Both the position numbers and the translations under genes were made by a program. Of a stretch of DNA of 64,000 nucleotides, positions 16,906 through 26,792 are shown piece by piece; within the stretch, counting starts at the first letter, position 1, and each line of letters starts with the position of its first letter. The stretch lies in assembly GCF_900110375.1 (NCBI RefSeq), contig NZ_FODN01000009.1:55090-119089 (forward strand), written 5' to 3'. The stretch comes from Flavobacterium sinopsychrotolerans (GTDB taxonomy: Bacteria > Bacteroidota > Bacteroidia > Flavobacteriales > Flavobacteriaceae). The notes beneath the pieces were generated by a model that was not told where the DNA came from, searched no databases, and saw only the letters and a program-made list of their open reading frames with translations.

Positions 16906-18183
16906 TTAATATCCGTATTTATCTTTCCAGCGGTTTTTAAGAAATTCTCGAATACTGTTTTCTCTAGAATTGTTTCCGGGAATATATATTGGCGTCTTGC
17001 TAAGCGCTTCCGGTAAAAATTCCTGTTCAGCAAAATTATTGTTGTAATCGTGCGAATATTTATATTCTTCACCATAACCTAATTCTTTCATTAATTTTGT
17101 TGGTGCATTGCGTAAGTGAATAGGAACCGGCAAATCTCCGGTTTGTTTCACAAGTTGTTGAGCTGTTCCGATGGCTAAATAGGAAGCATTGCTTTTGGGG
17201 GAAGTTGCTAAATAAACGGCGCATTGGCTCAAAATAATTCTGCTTTCAGGATATCCAATTGTCGCAACTGCCTGAAAAGTATTATTAGCCATAATAAAAG
17301 CAGTTGGATTCGCATTTCCTATATCTTCACTACTTAAAATCAGCATTCTTCGGGCAATAAATTTTACATCTTCACCGCCTTCAATCATTCGGGCGAGCCA
17401 ATATACAGCACCATTAGGATCACTTCCCCGAATTGATTTGATAAAAGCAGAAACAATGTCATAATGTTGCTCGCCAGTTTTGTCATACAAAACGGTATTT
17501 TGTTGCACTAAGGCAAAAACCTTATCATTTGTGATTAAAATTTCGTCTTCATTAGACGCATTTACGACAAGTTCAAAAATATTTAATAGTTTGCGTCCGT
17601 CACCACCGGAAAGTCTAAGGAGCGCTTCTGTTTCGCTTAAAACAATATTTTTTGTAGACAAATAAGCATCTGTTTTCATGGCACGTTCCAGTAAAGACTC
17701 TAAATCTTTTTTTGTAAAAGCATTTAAAACATATACTTGACAACGGGAAAGTAATGCAGGAATTACTTCAAAACTTGGGTTTTCTGTAGTGGCGCCAATA
17801 AGTGTAATCCAACCTTTTTCTACTGCTGCCAACAGGGAATCTTGTTGTGATTTGCTAAAACGATGAATCTCATCAATGAATAAAATAGGATTTTTAGCAG
17901 TAAACAAACCGCCACTTTGTTTTGCTTTTTCAATCACATCACGAATATCTTTAACACCTGAATTGATAGCACTCAAGATATAGAATGGTCTTTTTGATTC
18001 TTGTGCAATAATTTGTGCCAATGTAGTTTTTCCAGTTCCCGGTGGTCCCCAAAAAATTAATGAAGGGATGATTCCTTTTGCAATTTGTTGCGTCAAGGAG
18101 CCATTTGGTCCTACAAGATGGGACTGACTGATGTAGTTTTCTAATTTTTGTGGTCGTATGCGTTCTGCAAGTGGTGCTTCCAT
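16906..18183 (-). CDS. rarA: replication-associated recombination protein A (AAA+ ATPase)
   Basis: RarA/MgsA acts at stalled replication forks. Walker A is [12 protein letters not shown] (~residues 45-56), Walker B is [10 protein letters not shown] and sensor 1 is [11 protein letters not shown]; the C-terminal MgsA-type region follows ([28 protein letters not shown]). At 425 residues it is full length. On the minus strand a TAATTTTA sequence ends 4 nt before the ATG, one base away from TAnnTTTG, so this transcript may also be leaderless. Confidence 0.95.
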   Translation of the reverse strand: MEAPLAERIRPQKLENYISQSHLVGPNGSLTQQIAKGIIPSLIFWGPPGTGKTTLAQIIAQESKRPFYILSAINSGVKDIRDVIEKAKQSGGLFTAKNPILFIDEIHRFSKSQQDSLLAAVEKGWITLIGATTENPSFEVIPALLSRCQVYVLNAFTKKDLESLLERAMKTDAYLSTKNIVLSETEALLRLSGGDGRKLLNIFELVVNASNEDEILITNDKVFALVQQNTVLYDKTGEQHYDIVSAFIKSIRGSDPNGAVYWLARMIEGGEDVKFIARRMLILSSEDIGNANPTAFIMANNTFQAVATIGYPESRIILSQCAVYLATSPKSNASYLAIGTAQQLVKQTGDLPVPIHLRNAPTKLMKELGYGEEYKYSHDYNNNFAEQEFLPEALSKTPIYIPGNNSRENSIREFLKNRWKDKYGY

Positions 18184-18245
18184 AACGTAAAATTACTGTT
18201 TTTTTTAATCTGAACTTGTCTGGGATTGTCAAAATTTGTTTTGAT

Positions 18246-18330
18246 AGGAGCTTATTTCCAGCTGTGCACTATATCTTTTATATCTCGTTGAAAAAACGAG
18301 ATATAAAAGGATGCCGTTTCCATCTGGGCT
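18246..18330. repeat. extragenic flank-conserved repeat, copy 2
   Basis: It reads AGGAGC, then CCAGCTG, a perfect 14-bp stem (18276-18289 with 18295-18308, loop GAAAA), then GGATGCCG and CATCTGGGCT. The flanks match the copy at 53226 while the stem sequence is unrelated. CCAG and AGC of the left flank can pair with CTGG and GCT of the right flank, so the whole unit folds into one long hairpin. Confidence 0.85.
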
Positions 18331-18441
18331 TAGCATCCGTATTAAAAAATGCAGTTGCAGTTTAAATATGACAAAATAGCACTAAATTGCTTTTGGAGAA
18401 GTTTTTGAACTATAACAAGAGCATAAAACTTTATAAGATTA

Positions 18442-19230
18442 ATGGAAAAGCATTTTAAATTCACCAATTCAGTTATTGGACTACCTCTTTTTTTTGTGGT
18501 ATTGTTGTGGTTTGTTTTTTGGCTCGAAATCCGATTTGATTTTGACTTTGTCCAAAACGGAATTTATCCTAGAACTTTTTCAGGTTTACAAGGAGTTTTT
18601 CTTAGCCCGTTTATTCACGCTGATATGGAACACCTGTATAATAATTCGATTCCCTTGCTGATTTTATTGGCAGCTTTGCAATTTTTTTATTCGGATCAAT
18701 CGATAAAAGTTATTGGATACGGAATCTTAATATCGGGATTTATTACTTGGGTTATTGGCAGAGATAATTATCACATTGGGGCAAGCGGATTAATTTATGT
18801 TCTCTTTAGTTTTGTTTTTTTTAAAGGTATACAAACGAAATACAATCGATTGGTAGCTTTGTCACTTGCTGTGATAGTCGTGTATGGAGGCTTAGTTTGG
18901 TTTGTTTTTCCTAGCCCTGAGATCACAGAAAACAAATCTATTTCTTGGGAAGGACATTTGGGAGGATTACTTACGGGATTCTTTCTTTCGTTAGTTTATA
19001 AAACTCCGGAGTATAAAAAAATTATCAAATATGATTGGGAACATCCGGATTTTGATCCTTCAGAAGATAAATTTATGCAACGTTTTGATGATAATGGAAA
19101 TTTTGTTAATCTACCAGAAATTGAAGAACATGAAGTGCAGCATGAATTGTTGTCATATTATACTTCCAATTATCCTGTAGGTTATGAGATTGTTACAAAT
19201 AAAAAAAATGAACCAAAACCTGAGTCTTGA
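18442..19230 (+). CDS. rhomboid-family intramembrane serine protease
   Basis: Six transmembrane segments span residues ~12-190. The catalytic serine is S115 in GASG and the histidine H172 is in the GHLGGLLTG helix; the oxyanion-side H-x4-H-L-x-N motif (H59, H64, N67/N68) is also present. Rhomboids cut membrane proteins within or near their transmembrane helices. A ~65-residue hydrophilic C-terminal tail (KYDWEHPDFDPSEDKF..) should lie in the cytoplasm. The native substrate is not known. It is convergent with rlmB, and no terminator is obvious between them. Confidence 0.9.
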   Translation: MEKHFKFTNSVIGLPLFFVVLLWFVFWLEIRFDFDFVQNGIYPRTFSGLQGVFLSPFIHADMEHLYNNSIPLLILLAALQFFYSDQSIKVIGYGILISGFITWVIGRDNYHIGASGLIYVLFSFVFFKGIQTKYNRLVALSLAVIVVYGGLVWFVFPSPEITENKSISWEGHLGGLLTGFFLSLVYKTPEYKKIIKYDWEHPDFDPSEDKFMQRFDDNGNFVNLPEIEEHEVQHELLSYYTSNYPVGYEIVTNKKNEPKPES

Positions 19231-19283
19231 TTCATTTTTACTTTATAGGTATGCGCTATCTTCCGTTTGGAAAGGTTAGGGGA

Positions 19284-20018
19284 TTAACTTCGCTGTCTTA
19301 CCGCTTCATATAAAAAAGCACCACAAGCCACTGATACATTCAAGGAACCAATGGTTCCAAACATTGGAAGTTTAGCTTTTTCATCAACAATTTTAAGTAC
19401 GGATGGGTTTACACCTCTATCTTCAGATCCCATAATTATAGCAACGGGTTCGTTTAAAGAAATATCATAAATATTTTGATCTGTTTTCTCAGTTGCTGCA
19501 ACAGTTTTTATGCCACTAGATTGCAAAAGGAAAATTGCATCCTTAATGTGCTCTACTTTACAAATTGGAATGTTGAAAACTGCTCCAGCAGATGTTTTTA
19601 CAGTATCGCCATTAACAGGTGCTGAACCTGCTTTTTGAACAATGATTCCATTTACTCCGGTACATTCAGCAGTTCTGATGATAGCACCAAAATTACGCGC
19701 ATCAGATATTTGATCTAATATTAAAAATAATGGTTTTTTACCATTTTCGATTACTGATTCTATCAGAGATTCTAAGTCAAAAAAGGAAATAGGAGAGATA
19801 GTAGCTACTGCACCTTGATGATTGTTAGGGGTCAATCTATTTAACTTTTCAACAGGAACATAAGAAAAGTTAATATTACCGCGCTTCATCACTTTCATTA
19901 AGTCCTTCATCAGTTCGCTGCTCGCTTCCTTTTGAATATAGACTTTGTCTACAGTTGCACCCGCTTGTATAGCTTCAATGATCGCTCTAATCCCAAATAT
20001 TTGATGTTCTTTTTCCAT
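19284..20018 (-). CDS. rlmB: 23S rRNA 2'-O-ribose methyltransferase (SpoU/TrmH family)
   Basis: RlmB methylates the ribose of G2251 (E. coli numbering) of 23S rRNA using SAM. The N-terminal substrate-binding domain (residues 1-~75) is followed by the knotted SpoU domain with motif 1 DARNFGAIIRTAEC, motif 2 IMGSEDRGV and motif 3 SLNVSVACGAFLYEAVRQR. At 244 residues it matches RlmB of E. coli (243). The promoter box TATATTTG lies directly in front of the ATG. Confidence 0.9.
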   Translation of the reverse strand: MEKEHQIFGIRAIIEAIQAGATVDKVYIQKEASSELMKDLMKVMKRGNINFSYVPVEKLNRLTPNNHQGAVATISPISFFDLESLIESVIENGKKPLFLILDQISDARNFGAIIRTAECTGVNGIIVQKAGSAPVNGDTVKTSAGAVFNIPICKVEHIKDAIFLLQSSGIKTVAATEKTDQNIYDISLNEPVAIIMGSEDRGVNPSVLKIVDEKAKLPMFGTIGSLNVSVACGAFLYEAVRQRS

Positions 20019-20022
20019 GGTG

Positions 20023-20030
20023 CAAATATA
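20023..20030 (-). promoter_or_regulatory. -7 box of rlmB, leaderless arrangement
   Basis: On the minus strand TATATTTG is followed by only 4 nt and then the rlmB ATG (20018). The box sits ~16 nt after the T-run of the susD terminator. Confidence 0.6.
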
Positions 20031-20045
20031 GGTATAATGTTTTTA

Positions 20046-20082
20046 TAAAAAAAAGCCACCCCGAATGAATGGGGTGGCTTTA
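20046..20082 (-). terminator. terminator of the susCD transcript
   Basis: A perfect 11-bp GC-rich stem (AAAGCCACCCC / GGGGTGGCTTT) with an 8-nt loop is followed on the minus strand by a T-run, 22 nt after the susD stop. Confidence 0.9.
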
Positions 20083-20104
20083 GTATAATAAATCTGGATA
20101 TAAA

Positions 20105-21685
20105 TTATTGTTTAGCCCAAATTAATTTAGTGTCTAATTCGTCACCTCCAATAGCGGAAGCTGCAGCAGTAACATTATCACCATTTAACTGTTGTAAGTT
20201 AACTGGGTAAGTAAATCTAGCAGGCATAGCTGTTAAGTTGTTTAAAGCTATGAAAGTATAAGTAGTTACTCCAGAAATAGGATTGTTTAAATTGTAAGTC
20301 CCTCCTGGTTGAAGAAGTGTATTTGGATATCCAGTTCTTCTGTACTCAGCGAATGCTTCATATGGTTGCATGAATAATGCAATATATTTTTGTGTGATTA
20401 CATTTGCTTGGTTAGCTGGAGCTAAAGTAGCTAAATAAGCTGTAATTTTCACTGTAGAAACACCCCAACGCTCCATCGAAGCTCTTACTCCTTTTTGGTA
20501 ATTGGTGTTGTTCCATGCATTGTTTTCAGCTAATAAGAATTCTACTTCAGCATATTCCATCAAGATTTCAGTATAATCTTGTTTTAATACATTTGAACTC
20601 CAAAAAGAAGTACCAACTCTTTGACCAGCAGCCTGAGCACTAGTAATACCATAAGGCATACCCACATACTTAGTTAAATCATCAGTTTCAACGTAAGTTT
20701 TTGCCTTAACCTGAGCTTTAGTAGCTGTTATTGGTGCTGCGTATTTTTGTAATCTTGGGTCAACTCCAAATGTTCCTAAATTCCCTTTTAATAAGTCAAC
20801 AAATGTATTTGAAATTGCAAAATCAGTTCTGTTAGAAATCCAGAAATCTTCGTAAAATGGACTTGGATTATTGTCATTTGCTTCATATTTAACACCAACA
20901 TTGTCAGCGTTAGATGTCATAACACCACTAGCAATAGCTTCAGTAATATGTGCTTCAGCTCCAGGAACTACACCTTTAACTCTTGTTGCAATACGTAATC
21001 TTAATGAGTTAGCAAATTTTACAAGTTTTGCTGGTGTTTTAAAAAGTTGATCACCTTTAGTAAAAACTACTGGTTGGCTAGTTACAACCATAGCAGCTGC
21101 TTCTTTCAACTCTTTCATAAGATCAGTGTAAATCTTTACTTGAGAAGCGAATTTTGGTTTTTCGAATCCTTCTAGCGATTGTAAAGCTTGAAAGTCAGCA
21201 TCCTTGTTTCCGTAAGAATAATAAGGAACATCACCATAAGCATCTACCAATTGTAAGAAAGTGTAGGCTAGCATTACCCTTGCTGCTGCAATTTGGTTAT
21301 TGTTGTCTCCGTAAGGTGAATTCGCTATTTTTGTGCTAGGATCTGTGTTTAAATCAATTACAGTTTTAAAATCCTGTGCTGCTAAATAGTAGTTGGTGTA
21401 CAAAGCTTGATTTGTACCTTCTCTAAATTGAAATCTATCTTCTTCAGTATAGTTTCTTTGTGCAGAATATTGTACCCAAGGCAATGCCATTCTTCCAGAA
21501 GAAAAACTTCCTCTAGATTGGTCCATTACAAATACTACAGCATTATTGTAGAATGCATATGCAGGAATAAATGGAACCGCAGGAGCATTAGGGTTTTGAT
21601 TGATCTCCTCTAATTGATCAGTACAACTTACGGTAGTTGTAAGTAGTGCTGCAATTGATAATATTGATATTAATAATTTTTTCAT
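20105..21685 (-). CDS. SusD/RagB-like nutrient-binding outer membrane lipoprotein
   Basis: This is a surface lipoprotein that caps a SusC channel and binds its substrate. A lipoprotein signal ends in TTTVSC with acylation at C21. The 526-residue body has the SusD helical TPR-like features (AAARVMLAYTFLQLVDAYGDVPYY, NSLRLRIATRV, EYAEVEFLLAENNAW) and belongs to the SusD-like_2 group that pairs with SusC proteins carrying a VVVTALGIKR plug start. It follows susC by 13 nt. No glycoside hydrolase or protease lies next to the pair, so the nutrient is unknown. Confidence 0.9.
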   Translation of the reverse strand: MKKLLISILSIAALLTTTVSCTDQLEEINQNPNAPAVPFIPAYAFYNNAVVFVMDQSRGSFSSGRMALPWVQYSAQRNYTEEDRFQFREGTNQALYTNYYLAAQDFKTVIDLNTDPSTKIANSPYGDNNNQIAAARVMLAYTFLQLVDAYGDVPYYSYGNKDADFQALQSLEGFEKPKFASQVKIYTDLMKELKEAAAMVVTSQPVVFTKGDQLFKTPAKLVKFANSLRLRIATRVKGVVPGAEAHITEAIASGVMTSNADNVGVKYEANDNNPSPFYEDFWISNRTDFAISNTFVDLLKGNLGTFGVDPRLQKYAAPITATKAQVKAKTYVETDDLTKYVGMPYGITSAQAAGQRVGTSFWSSNVLKQDYTEILMEYAEVEFLLAENNAWNNTNYQKGVRASMERWGVSTVKITAYLATLAPANQANVITQKYIALFMQPYEAFAEYRRTGYPNTLLQPGGTYNLNNPISGVTTYTFIALNNLTAMPARFTYPVNLQQLNGDNVTAAASAIGGDELDTKLIWAKQ

Positions 21686-21698
21686 CTTGATTTTTTTT

Positions 21699-24600
21699 TT
21701 AGAATTTTAATTCTAGATTCATTCCGTATGTTCTAGTTGATGGTAATGAACCACCTTCAAGACCTTGAGTGTTGCCACTTCCGTAAGAAGCCATTTCTGG
21801 ATCCATACCGTTCCAATCTAAGCCCCATGCAAATAAATTTCTTGCAAAAAGAGAGAATCTTAAGTCACCGAAATTTCCGATGATTTTTTTAGGCAAAGTG
21901 TAACCAAGAGTAACTTCTCTTAATTTTACATAACTAGCATCAAATACATTCATAGCATCAAGACCATAATGTTGTTGAGCCCATGCTTGTCCAGGTAATA
22001 CTGATGTGTTTTTAGTGCCATCTTCGTAAACAGCGTCTACTATTATCCCGTTTTCACGAATGTTATTAGCAGCTGTAGCTTCTAACAAACCTGAATAAGA
22101 ACCCCACATGTGTGTAGTAGAGAAATAGCTACCACCTTTTTGGATGTCAATTAAGAAGCCTAAACTTAAGTTTTTGTATTTGAATGAGTTTCTAATACCC
22201 ATGTTGTAATCTGGAGTAATTGTACCTAAAGATTTTCTAGCTGTAGGAATGTAAGCACCGTCAGCATCAACAACTTTGTTTCCGTTGTCATCATAAGTAA
22301 AGTCAGTTCCGTAAATTTGACCGTACTCTTGTCCAGTTACAGCTAATAAAGTAGCTTGGAATGGAGCGGTACCAATGATTAATTCATTAAGTCCCGGTGC
22401 TAATTCAATTAGTTTGTTGTTGTTTTTAGCGAAGTTCCAAGTGATATCCCATGTAAAATCTTCCGTTCTTACGGGGTTAAGTGTTACTGTAGCCTCAAAA
22501 CCTTTGTTTTGTAATTTACCCGCATTTTTTAATGCAAAAGGGTATCCTGCTGCAGGGTCCTGTTGAACTGGAGTAATCAAATCTGTTGTAACTACATCGT
22601 AGTAAGAAACATCTAATCCAACTCTTCTGTTGAATAAACTTAATTCTAAACCTACCTCTTTAGTAGTTTTTAACTCAGGTTTTAAATTAGGATTAGAAGC
22701 TGTATTTGGTTGGCTATATCTAATATCACCTTGAAAAGGTGTGTCAGCTACACCATCGAAAGATAATCTGTATGGAGTAGTTGCATTTCCTGCTTGAGCC
22801 CATCCACCTCTAATTTTACCGTAGTTTAACCAAGATAAATCTGTTAATTCTGAGAAAATGAAACTTCCAGTTAATGAAGCGTAATTTACATCTTGATTTA
22901 CAGTACTAAACCAGTCATTTCTATCCGTAACCTCTAAGAATAGAAAGTCATCATACCCTAACGAAAGGAAACCATAAATACTATTTGTTCTAGTTTTTTC
23001 TTCGTAATTTGTTGCTTGAGCGGCGCTTGCACTGTTTGATAAGTTGTAGACGTTGGGAAGAACTAGACCTCCAAGTGTAGCTCCGGTTACTCTTGATAAA
23101 TTGTAACTTCTTCTGTTAGCACCAACAAATGAGTTTAAACTGAATTTGTCGAATTTTTTATCGTAATGTAAACGACCTTCGTAGTTGAAATCGGTTAGTG
23201 TTCTTGCAGTAGTAGTAAAGCTAGAAGTAGCTTGAGAACCAATTGCAACTCTTTCGTTGATGTTTAGAGAGTAAGTATCTCCATAAACGTTACCTACAGC
23301 ATATAAATCCGGTGTAATGTTATAAGTGATTTTTCCATTACCATATAATCTGTTTCTTGTATCAGCTGAAGTGTTTTCGTTGATAATCCAATATGGATTG
23401 TCAGAATAGTTAGGAGTTGCATCGTCCCAAGCAATTCTGTTCCATGATCTTTGTGTTCCGTCAGCTAATTTGTAATTCTTCAATTCACTAAAATCTAGTT
23501 GTCTTTGACTCCATTGATAGAATTTTTGAGCTAAACCATTATCTCCATACCCAACTTCAGGTCTATTGAAACCTCTTGTTTGAACGTATGTTGCCATACC
23601 TTCAACTTTAAGTTTTTCGCTCAATTTTGAGTTAGCATTGATAGAGAATGTGTTTTTGGTTAAAGTAGAATTAGGAATTATACCTTCAGTTTTTTGATTA
23701 GCATAAGAGAATCTTATACCTGAATCTTCATTTGATTTGGTGAATGACAATGAGTTGCTTCTTGTAATTCCAGTTCTAAAGAATGAATCAACATCATTTG
23801 GAGAAGCTACCCAAGCTTTTTCTTTTAAATAATCACTAGCAAATTCTGGATCAAATGCATTCCATGGTAAATACATTAATGTAGGGTCATATTTTGGACC
23901 CCAGCTTTCGTCAGTTGCGTAATCAGCTAATTTGTAAGTTTTACCGTTAATTATTTGATTTTCAAAAGTCATTGAGCTACCTCCACCATATTGGTTTTGT
24001 AATTTTGGCGCAATGTAGGCGTCCTCAAATGTGATTCCAGTGTTAAATGATATTTCAGATTTTCCACTACCTCTTTTTCCTGATTTGGTTGTGTATAAAA
24101 TAGCTCCGTTACCTGCTCTACTTCCATAAAGCGCTGCGGCTGGGCCTCCTTTTAATACCGTTACAGATTCGATATCGTCGGGATTAATGTCTGCTGATGC
24201 ATCACCGTAATCTCTACCACCCGCACCTCTTTGAGTATTTGATGTGTTGTAATTTCCATTGTCTAAAGGGATACCATCAATTACGATTAAAGGTCTATTT
24301 TCTCCTGTTACAGATCCAACACCTCTAAGTACAATTCTTGTAGAACCTCCCATTGAAGATGGAGCAGTTACTTGTAAGCCTGCTACATTTCCAGATAAGG
24401 CAGAAACAGCATTGTTAGAGCCTCCTTCGTTTAAGGTAGAACCTTTAACTTCTTGTGCAGCGTAGCTTAAAGATTTTTTATCTCTTTTTATGCCTAAAGC
24501 CGTTACTACCACACCTTCTAATTGAACTGAATCTTCTTGCAGTTTAATATTTACGTTGGCAGATGAAGCAGCCATTTCTTGGGTTCTCATCCCAATGTAG

Positions 24601-24821
24601 CTAAATACCAACACTTGGCTTGGACTTGCTTTGATAGTATATTTTCCATCAAAATCAGTTTGTGTTCCAGTTTGTGTTCCTTTTACTAATACGCTCACGC
24701 CTGGTAACGGCAGTCCTGTATTGTCAGAAACAATTCCTGAAACGGCTCTTTCTTGCGCAAAAGTTAGTTGCGCCACTAGTACTAATAATAGTACTAAGAT
24801 TCCATTGAACTTTAGTTTCAT
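21699..24821 (-). CDS. SusC/RagA-family TonB-dependent outer membrane transporter
   Basis: A 1040-residue TonB-linked outer membrane channel. Signal peptide 1-22 (LVAQLTFAQ); CarboxypepD_reg-like domain ~25-100 (VSGIVSDNTGLPLPGVSVLV, FDGKYTIKA); plug ~110-235 (VVVTALGIKR, PLIVIDGIP, SVTVLKGGPAAALYGSRAG); 22-strand barrel to the end (MNLELKF). It imports an oligomeric nutrient with its SusD partner. The minus-strand sequence upstream has GAAGTTTG, a one-mismatch -7 box, at about 60 nt from the start. No regulator gene (sigma/anti-sigma pair) is next to it. Confidence 0.93.
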   Translation of the reverse strand: MKLKFNGILVLLLVLVAQLTFAQERAVSGIVSDNTGLPLPGVSVLVKGTQTGTQTDFDGKYTIKASPSQVLVFSYIGMRTQEMAASSANVNIKLQEDSVQLEGVVVTALGIKRDKKSLSYAAQEVKGSTLNEGGSNNAVSALSGNVAGLQVTAPSSMGGSTRIVLRGVGSVTGENRPLIVIDGIPLDNGNYNTSNTQRGAGGRDYGDASADINPDDIESVTVLKGGPAAALYGSRAGNGAILYTTKSGKRGSGKSEISFNTGITFEDAYIAPKLQNQYGGGSSMTFENQIINGKTYKLADYATDESWGPKYDPTLMYLPWNAFDPEFASDYLKEKAWVASPNDVDSFFRTGITRSNSLSFTKSNEDSGIRFSYANQKTEGIIPNSTLTKNTFSINANSKLSEKLKVEGMATYVQTRGFNRPEVGYGDNGLAQKFYQWSQRQLDFSELKNYKLADGTQRSWNRIAWDDATPNYSDNPYWIINENTSADTRNRLYGNGKITYNITPDLYAVGNVYGDTYSLNINERVAIGSQATSSFTTTARTLTDFNYEGRLHYDKKFDKFSLNSFVGANRRSYNLSRVTGATLGGLVLPNVYNLSNSASAAQATNYEEKTRTNSIYGFLSLGYDDFLFLEVTDRNDWFSTVNQDVNYASLTGSFIFSELTDLSWLNYGKIRGGWAQAGNATTPYRLSFDGVADTPFQGDIRYSQPNTASNPNLKPELKTTKEVGLELSLFNRRVGLDVSYYDVVTTDLITPVQQDPAAGYPFALKNAGKLQNKGFEATVTLNPVRTEDFTWDITWNFAKNNNKLIELAPGLNELIIGTAPFQATLLAVTGQEYGQIYGTDFTYDDNGNKVVDADGAYIPTARKSLGTITPDYNMGIRNSFKYKNLSLGFLIDIQKGGSYFSTTHMWGSYSGLLEATAANNIRENGIIVDAVYEDGTKNTSVLPGQAWAQQHYGLDAMNVFDASYVKLREVTLGYTLPKKIIGNFGDLRFSLFARNLFAWGLDWNGMDPEMASYGSGNTQGLEGGSLPSTRTYGMNLELKF

Positions 24822-24905
24822 TTTTAATTATTTTGAATTAGTCTCGCAAACTTCTTAATAATTTGTTAACTTTCCTAATATATAAATCGCTAATTTGCAT
24901 TAAGA

Positions 24906-26612
24906 TTAAAATTTAACATTATAACTCATATGTATAATTGTTTTATAAATTTCAAATTGTTGATTTTTGGTATAGCCATTTGCTACTGCTAATTTTAACA
25001 ATCCATTTTTTGTTTGTAATCCCATTCCTAATCCCATGCCTATTAAGTTCCTTGTGTTGTCTGTTTTTTCTGTTCCCGATTTGTTTTTGTAAAAGCTATA
25101 ATCCAGAATGGAGTGTATATATAGGTTGGGTGTGAGTGTGTACCGGTATTCTGTAAGAATTGATGTTGTTAAATATGCTTGTAGGCTATTTTCTGAAAAA
25201 CCACGTACGCTATTGAATCCTCCAAAACGGAATAATTCATTAGTAATATAGCGGTTGCTTTGTAGATAGTAATTTTGACTTTTTAGGTTTATTGAATTCT
25301 TTTTATTTAAATAAATAGTGTGCATTGTTTGGATATTTGCGAGAAGTTGATTGTTGTTTGAACTTTCGGATAGAGTATTGATTTCTCTTTTGCCTATTCC
25401 GATTGACATAAATAATTTTGACTTTATTGGAAAAGTAAAATTGTTTGTTTCTGATTTTGTGTATTCAAAGCTTGATGTTATAAAAGAATTATTGAAATCG
25501 CTTATCGAATTACTATTTAAGTTTTGAATGTCGCTGGATTCTGTTCCTTGGTAGCCTAGATATAAGCGGATGTTGTGATTTATGTAATAACTCAGGTCGA
25601 TTGCGGTTTTTGTGTTTTGAAAAGTGGTGTCTTGTCTAAAAACTTGAATCTGTGCTTTCAGTCCTATTGGAGTTTTAAGTAAGTACGGTAATTCTAGACT
25701 TGCTTTGAAAGTCTTTTGATCGTTACCGTCACTTTTCCAGTATACTGATAGTTCTTCGCCTGAAGCTAAAATGTTTTCCAGTTTAATGTCGAGGTATCCA
25801 TTTAAAGTTATTTTTTTTGTGTCATTATTAGCAAAGCCTATAAAACCGTCAAAAGTATTTGAATTCTTCTTTTCTAGATAGACATAGACTTTTGTAGAAT
25901 CTTTTGTAAATAAAATTTCAGGATATTTTACTTGATTTACAAAACCAAATTTTTTGAAATCTTGATGTATTTGTTCTACAGTTTTTTGATTGAAAATATT
26001 ATTTCGGTATTTTTTGTTAATTTGTGTTAAATACCCTTTTGGAAATTTCTTTGATTGGTTGTTTTCTGAGTGTCGAATTATTATTGAATTGAGTTTTCTT
26101 TTTAGGTCAGATTCTAATTTTAAATCTGCGTAAAGTGAATTTCTGTCTTTTTTAATATTTATCAGTTTTAGCTTGGCTAGTGCATATCCATTTTGCTCTA
26201 ATTTCTTTACGGTTTCTTTTAGGAAAAAATCCACATCTGTGTAGGGTAGTTCTATTGTGTTGTTTTTTTTATTTAAAAGAATTAAGCTGTTTAATAATTT
26301 ATCGCTACCTATATATATATGAATAAATTTTATTTTTTTACCTAAATCTAATTTTGCGATAAAACTTGAATCTATTGTTGCATTAAAATCAGTAGTAGCG
26401 TTATCAATGTATCCTAATTGTGATAGTCTTTTTGATGTTTCGTTTATTTCTTCTTTGATTGATTTTATGTTTTTGTGTTTTGAATTGTATTTTAAAGAAT
26501 CGATTATTCTTGTTTCCGCTTCAGATTTTCCAAGTATTTGTAATTGAAAATTTTGTGCGCCTGAATTCCATCCAAAAATCAAAAATAAAAGAAAAAGAAG
26601 TGAAGTTTTCAA
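24906..26612 (-). CDS. BamA/TamA (Omp85)-like outer membrane protein
   Basis: A 568-residue protein with a signal peptide (LLFLLFLIFGWNSGAQ), a periplasmic part of about 215 residues that reads as POTRA-like repeats (FIHIYIGSDKLL, LKLINIKKDRNSLYADL), and a C-terminal beta-barrel from ~235. The Omp85 loop-6 hallmark VRGF is present at ~467 (FGGFNSVRGFSEN) and the protein ends with an aromatic beta-signal (SYNVKF). It is smaller than BamA (~800), so it is a second, accessory Omp85 member; its client is unknown. The upstream spacer has GATATTTG on the minus strand, a one-mismatch promoter box. Confidence 0.75.
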   Translation of the reverse strand: MKTSLLFLLFLIFGWNSGAQNFQLQILGKSEAETRIIDSLKYNSKHKNIKSIKEEINETSKRLSQLGYIDNATTDFNATIDSSFIAKLDLGKKIKFIHIYIGSDKLLNSLILLNKKNNTIELPYTDVDFFLKETVKKLEQNGYALAKLKLINIKKDRNSLYADLKLESDLKRKLNSIIIRHSENNQSKKFPKGYLTQINKKYRNNIFNQKTVEQIHQDFKKFGFVNQVKYPEILFTKDSTKVYVYLEKKNSNTFDGFIGFANNDTKKITLNGYLDIKLENILASGEELSVYWKSDGNDQKTFKASLELPYLLKTPIGLKAQIQVFRQDTTFQNTKTAIDLSYYINHNIRLYLGYQGTESSDIQNLNSNSISDFNNSFITSSFEYTKSETNNFTFPIKSKLFMSIGIGKREINTLSESSNNNQLLANIQTMHTIYLNKKNSINLKSQNYYLQSNRYITNELFRFGGFNSVRGFSENSLQAYLTTSILTEYRYTLTPNLYIHSILDYSFYKNKSGTEKTDNTRNLIGMGLGMGLQTKNGLLKLAVANGYTKNQQFEIYKTIIHMSYNVKF

Positions 26613-26709
26613 ATGAATAGTTGTTTAAATAAAAGTAACGCAAATATCTAATGTTTGTGATAAAAATCAAATGATAAAATAATCTTATTGAAAATTAATA
26701 GATTAACGT

Positions 26710-26739
26710 TTGTAGAGTAAAAAATATTTTCTACATTTG
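26710..26739 (+). promoter_or_regulatory. promoter of the str operon (rpsL)
   Basis: TTG-N19-TACATTTG is the full Bacteroidota consensus. The ATG of rpsL lies 53 nt downstream, leaving a leader of ~45 nt that contains a CCCG/CGGG hairpin (26744-26758). Confidence 0.85.
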
Positions 26740-26792
26740 CAACCCCGTAAAAAGCGGGAATTTAATATAATAAGAAATTTTTAGTATTAATT

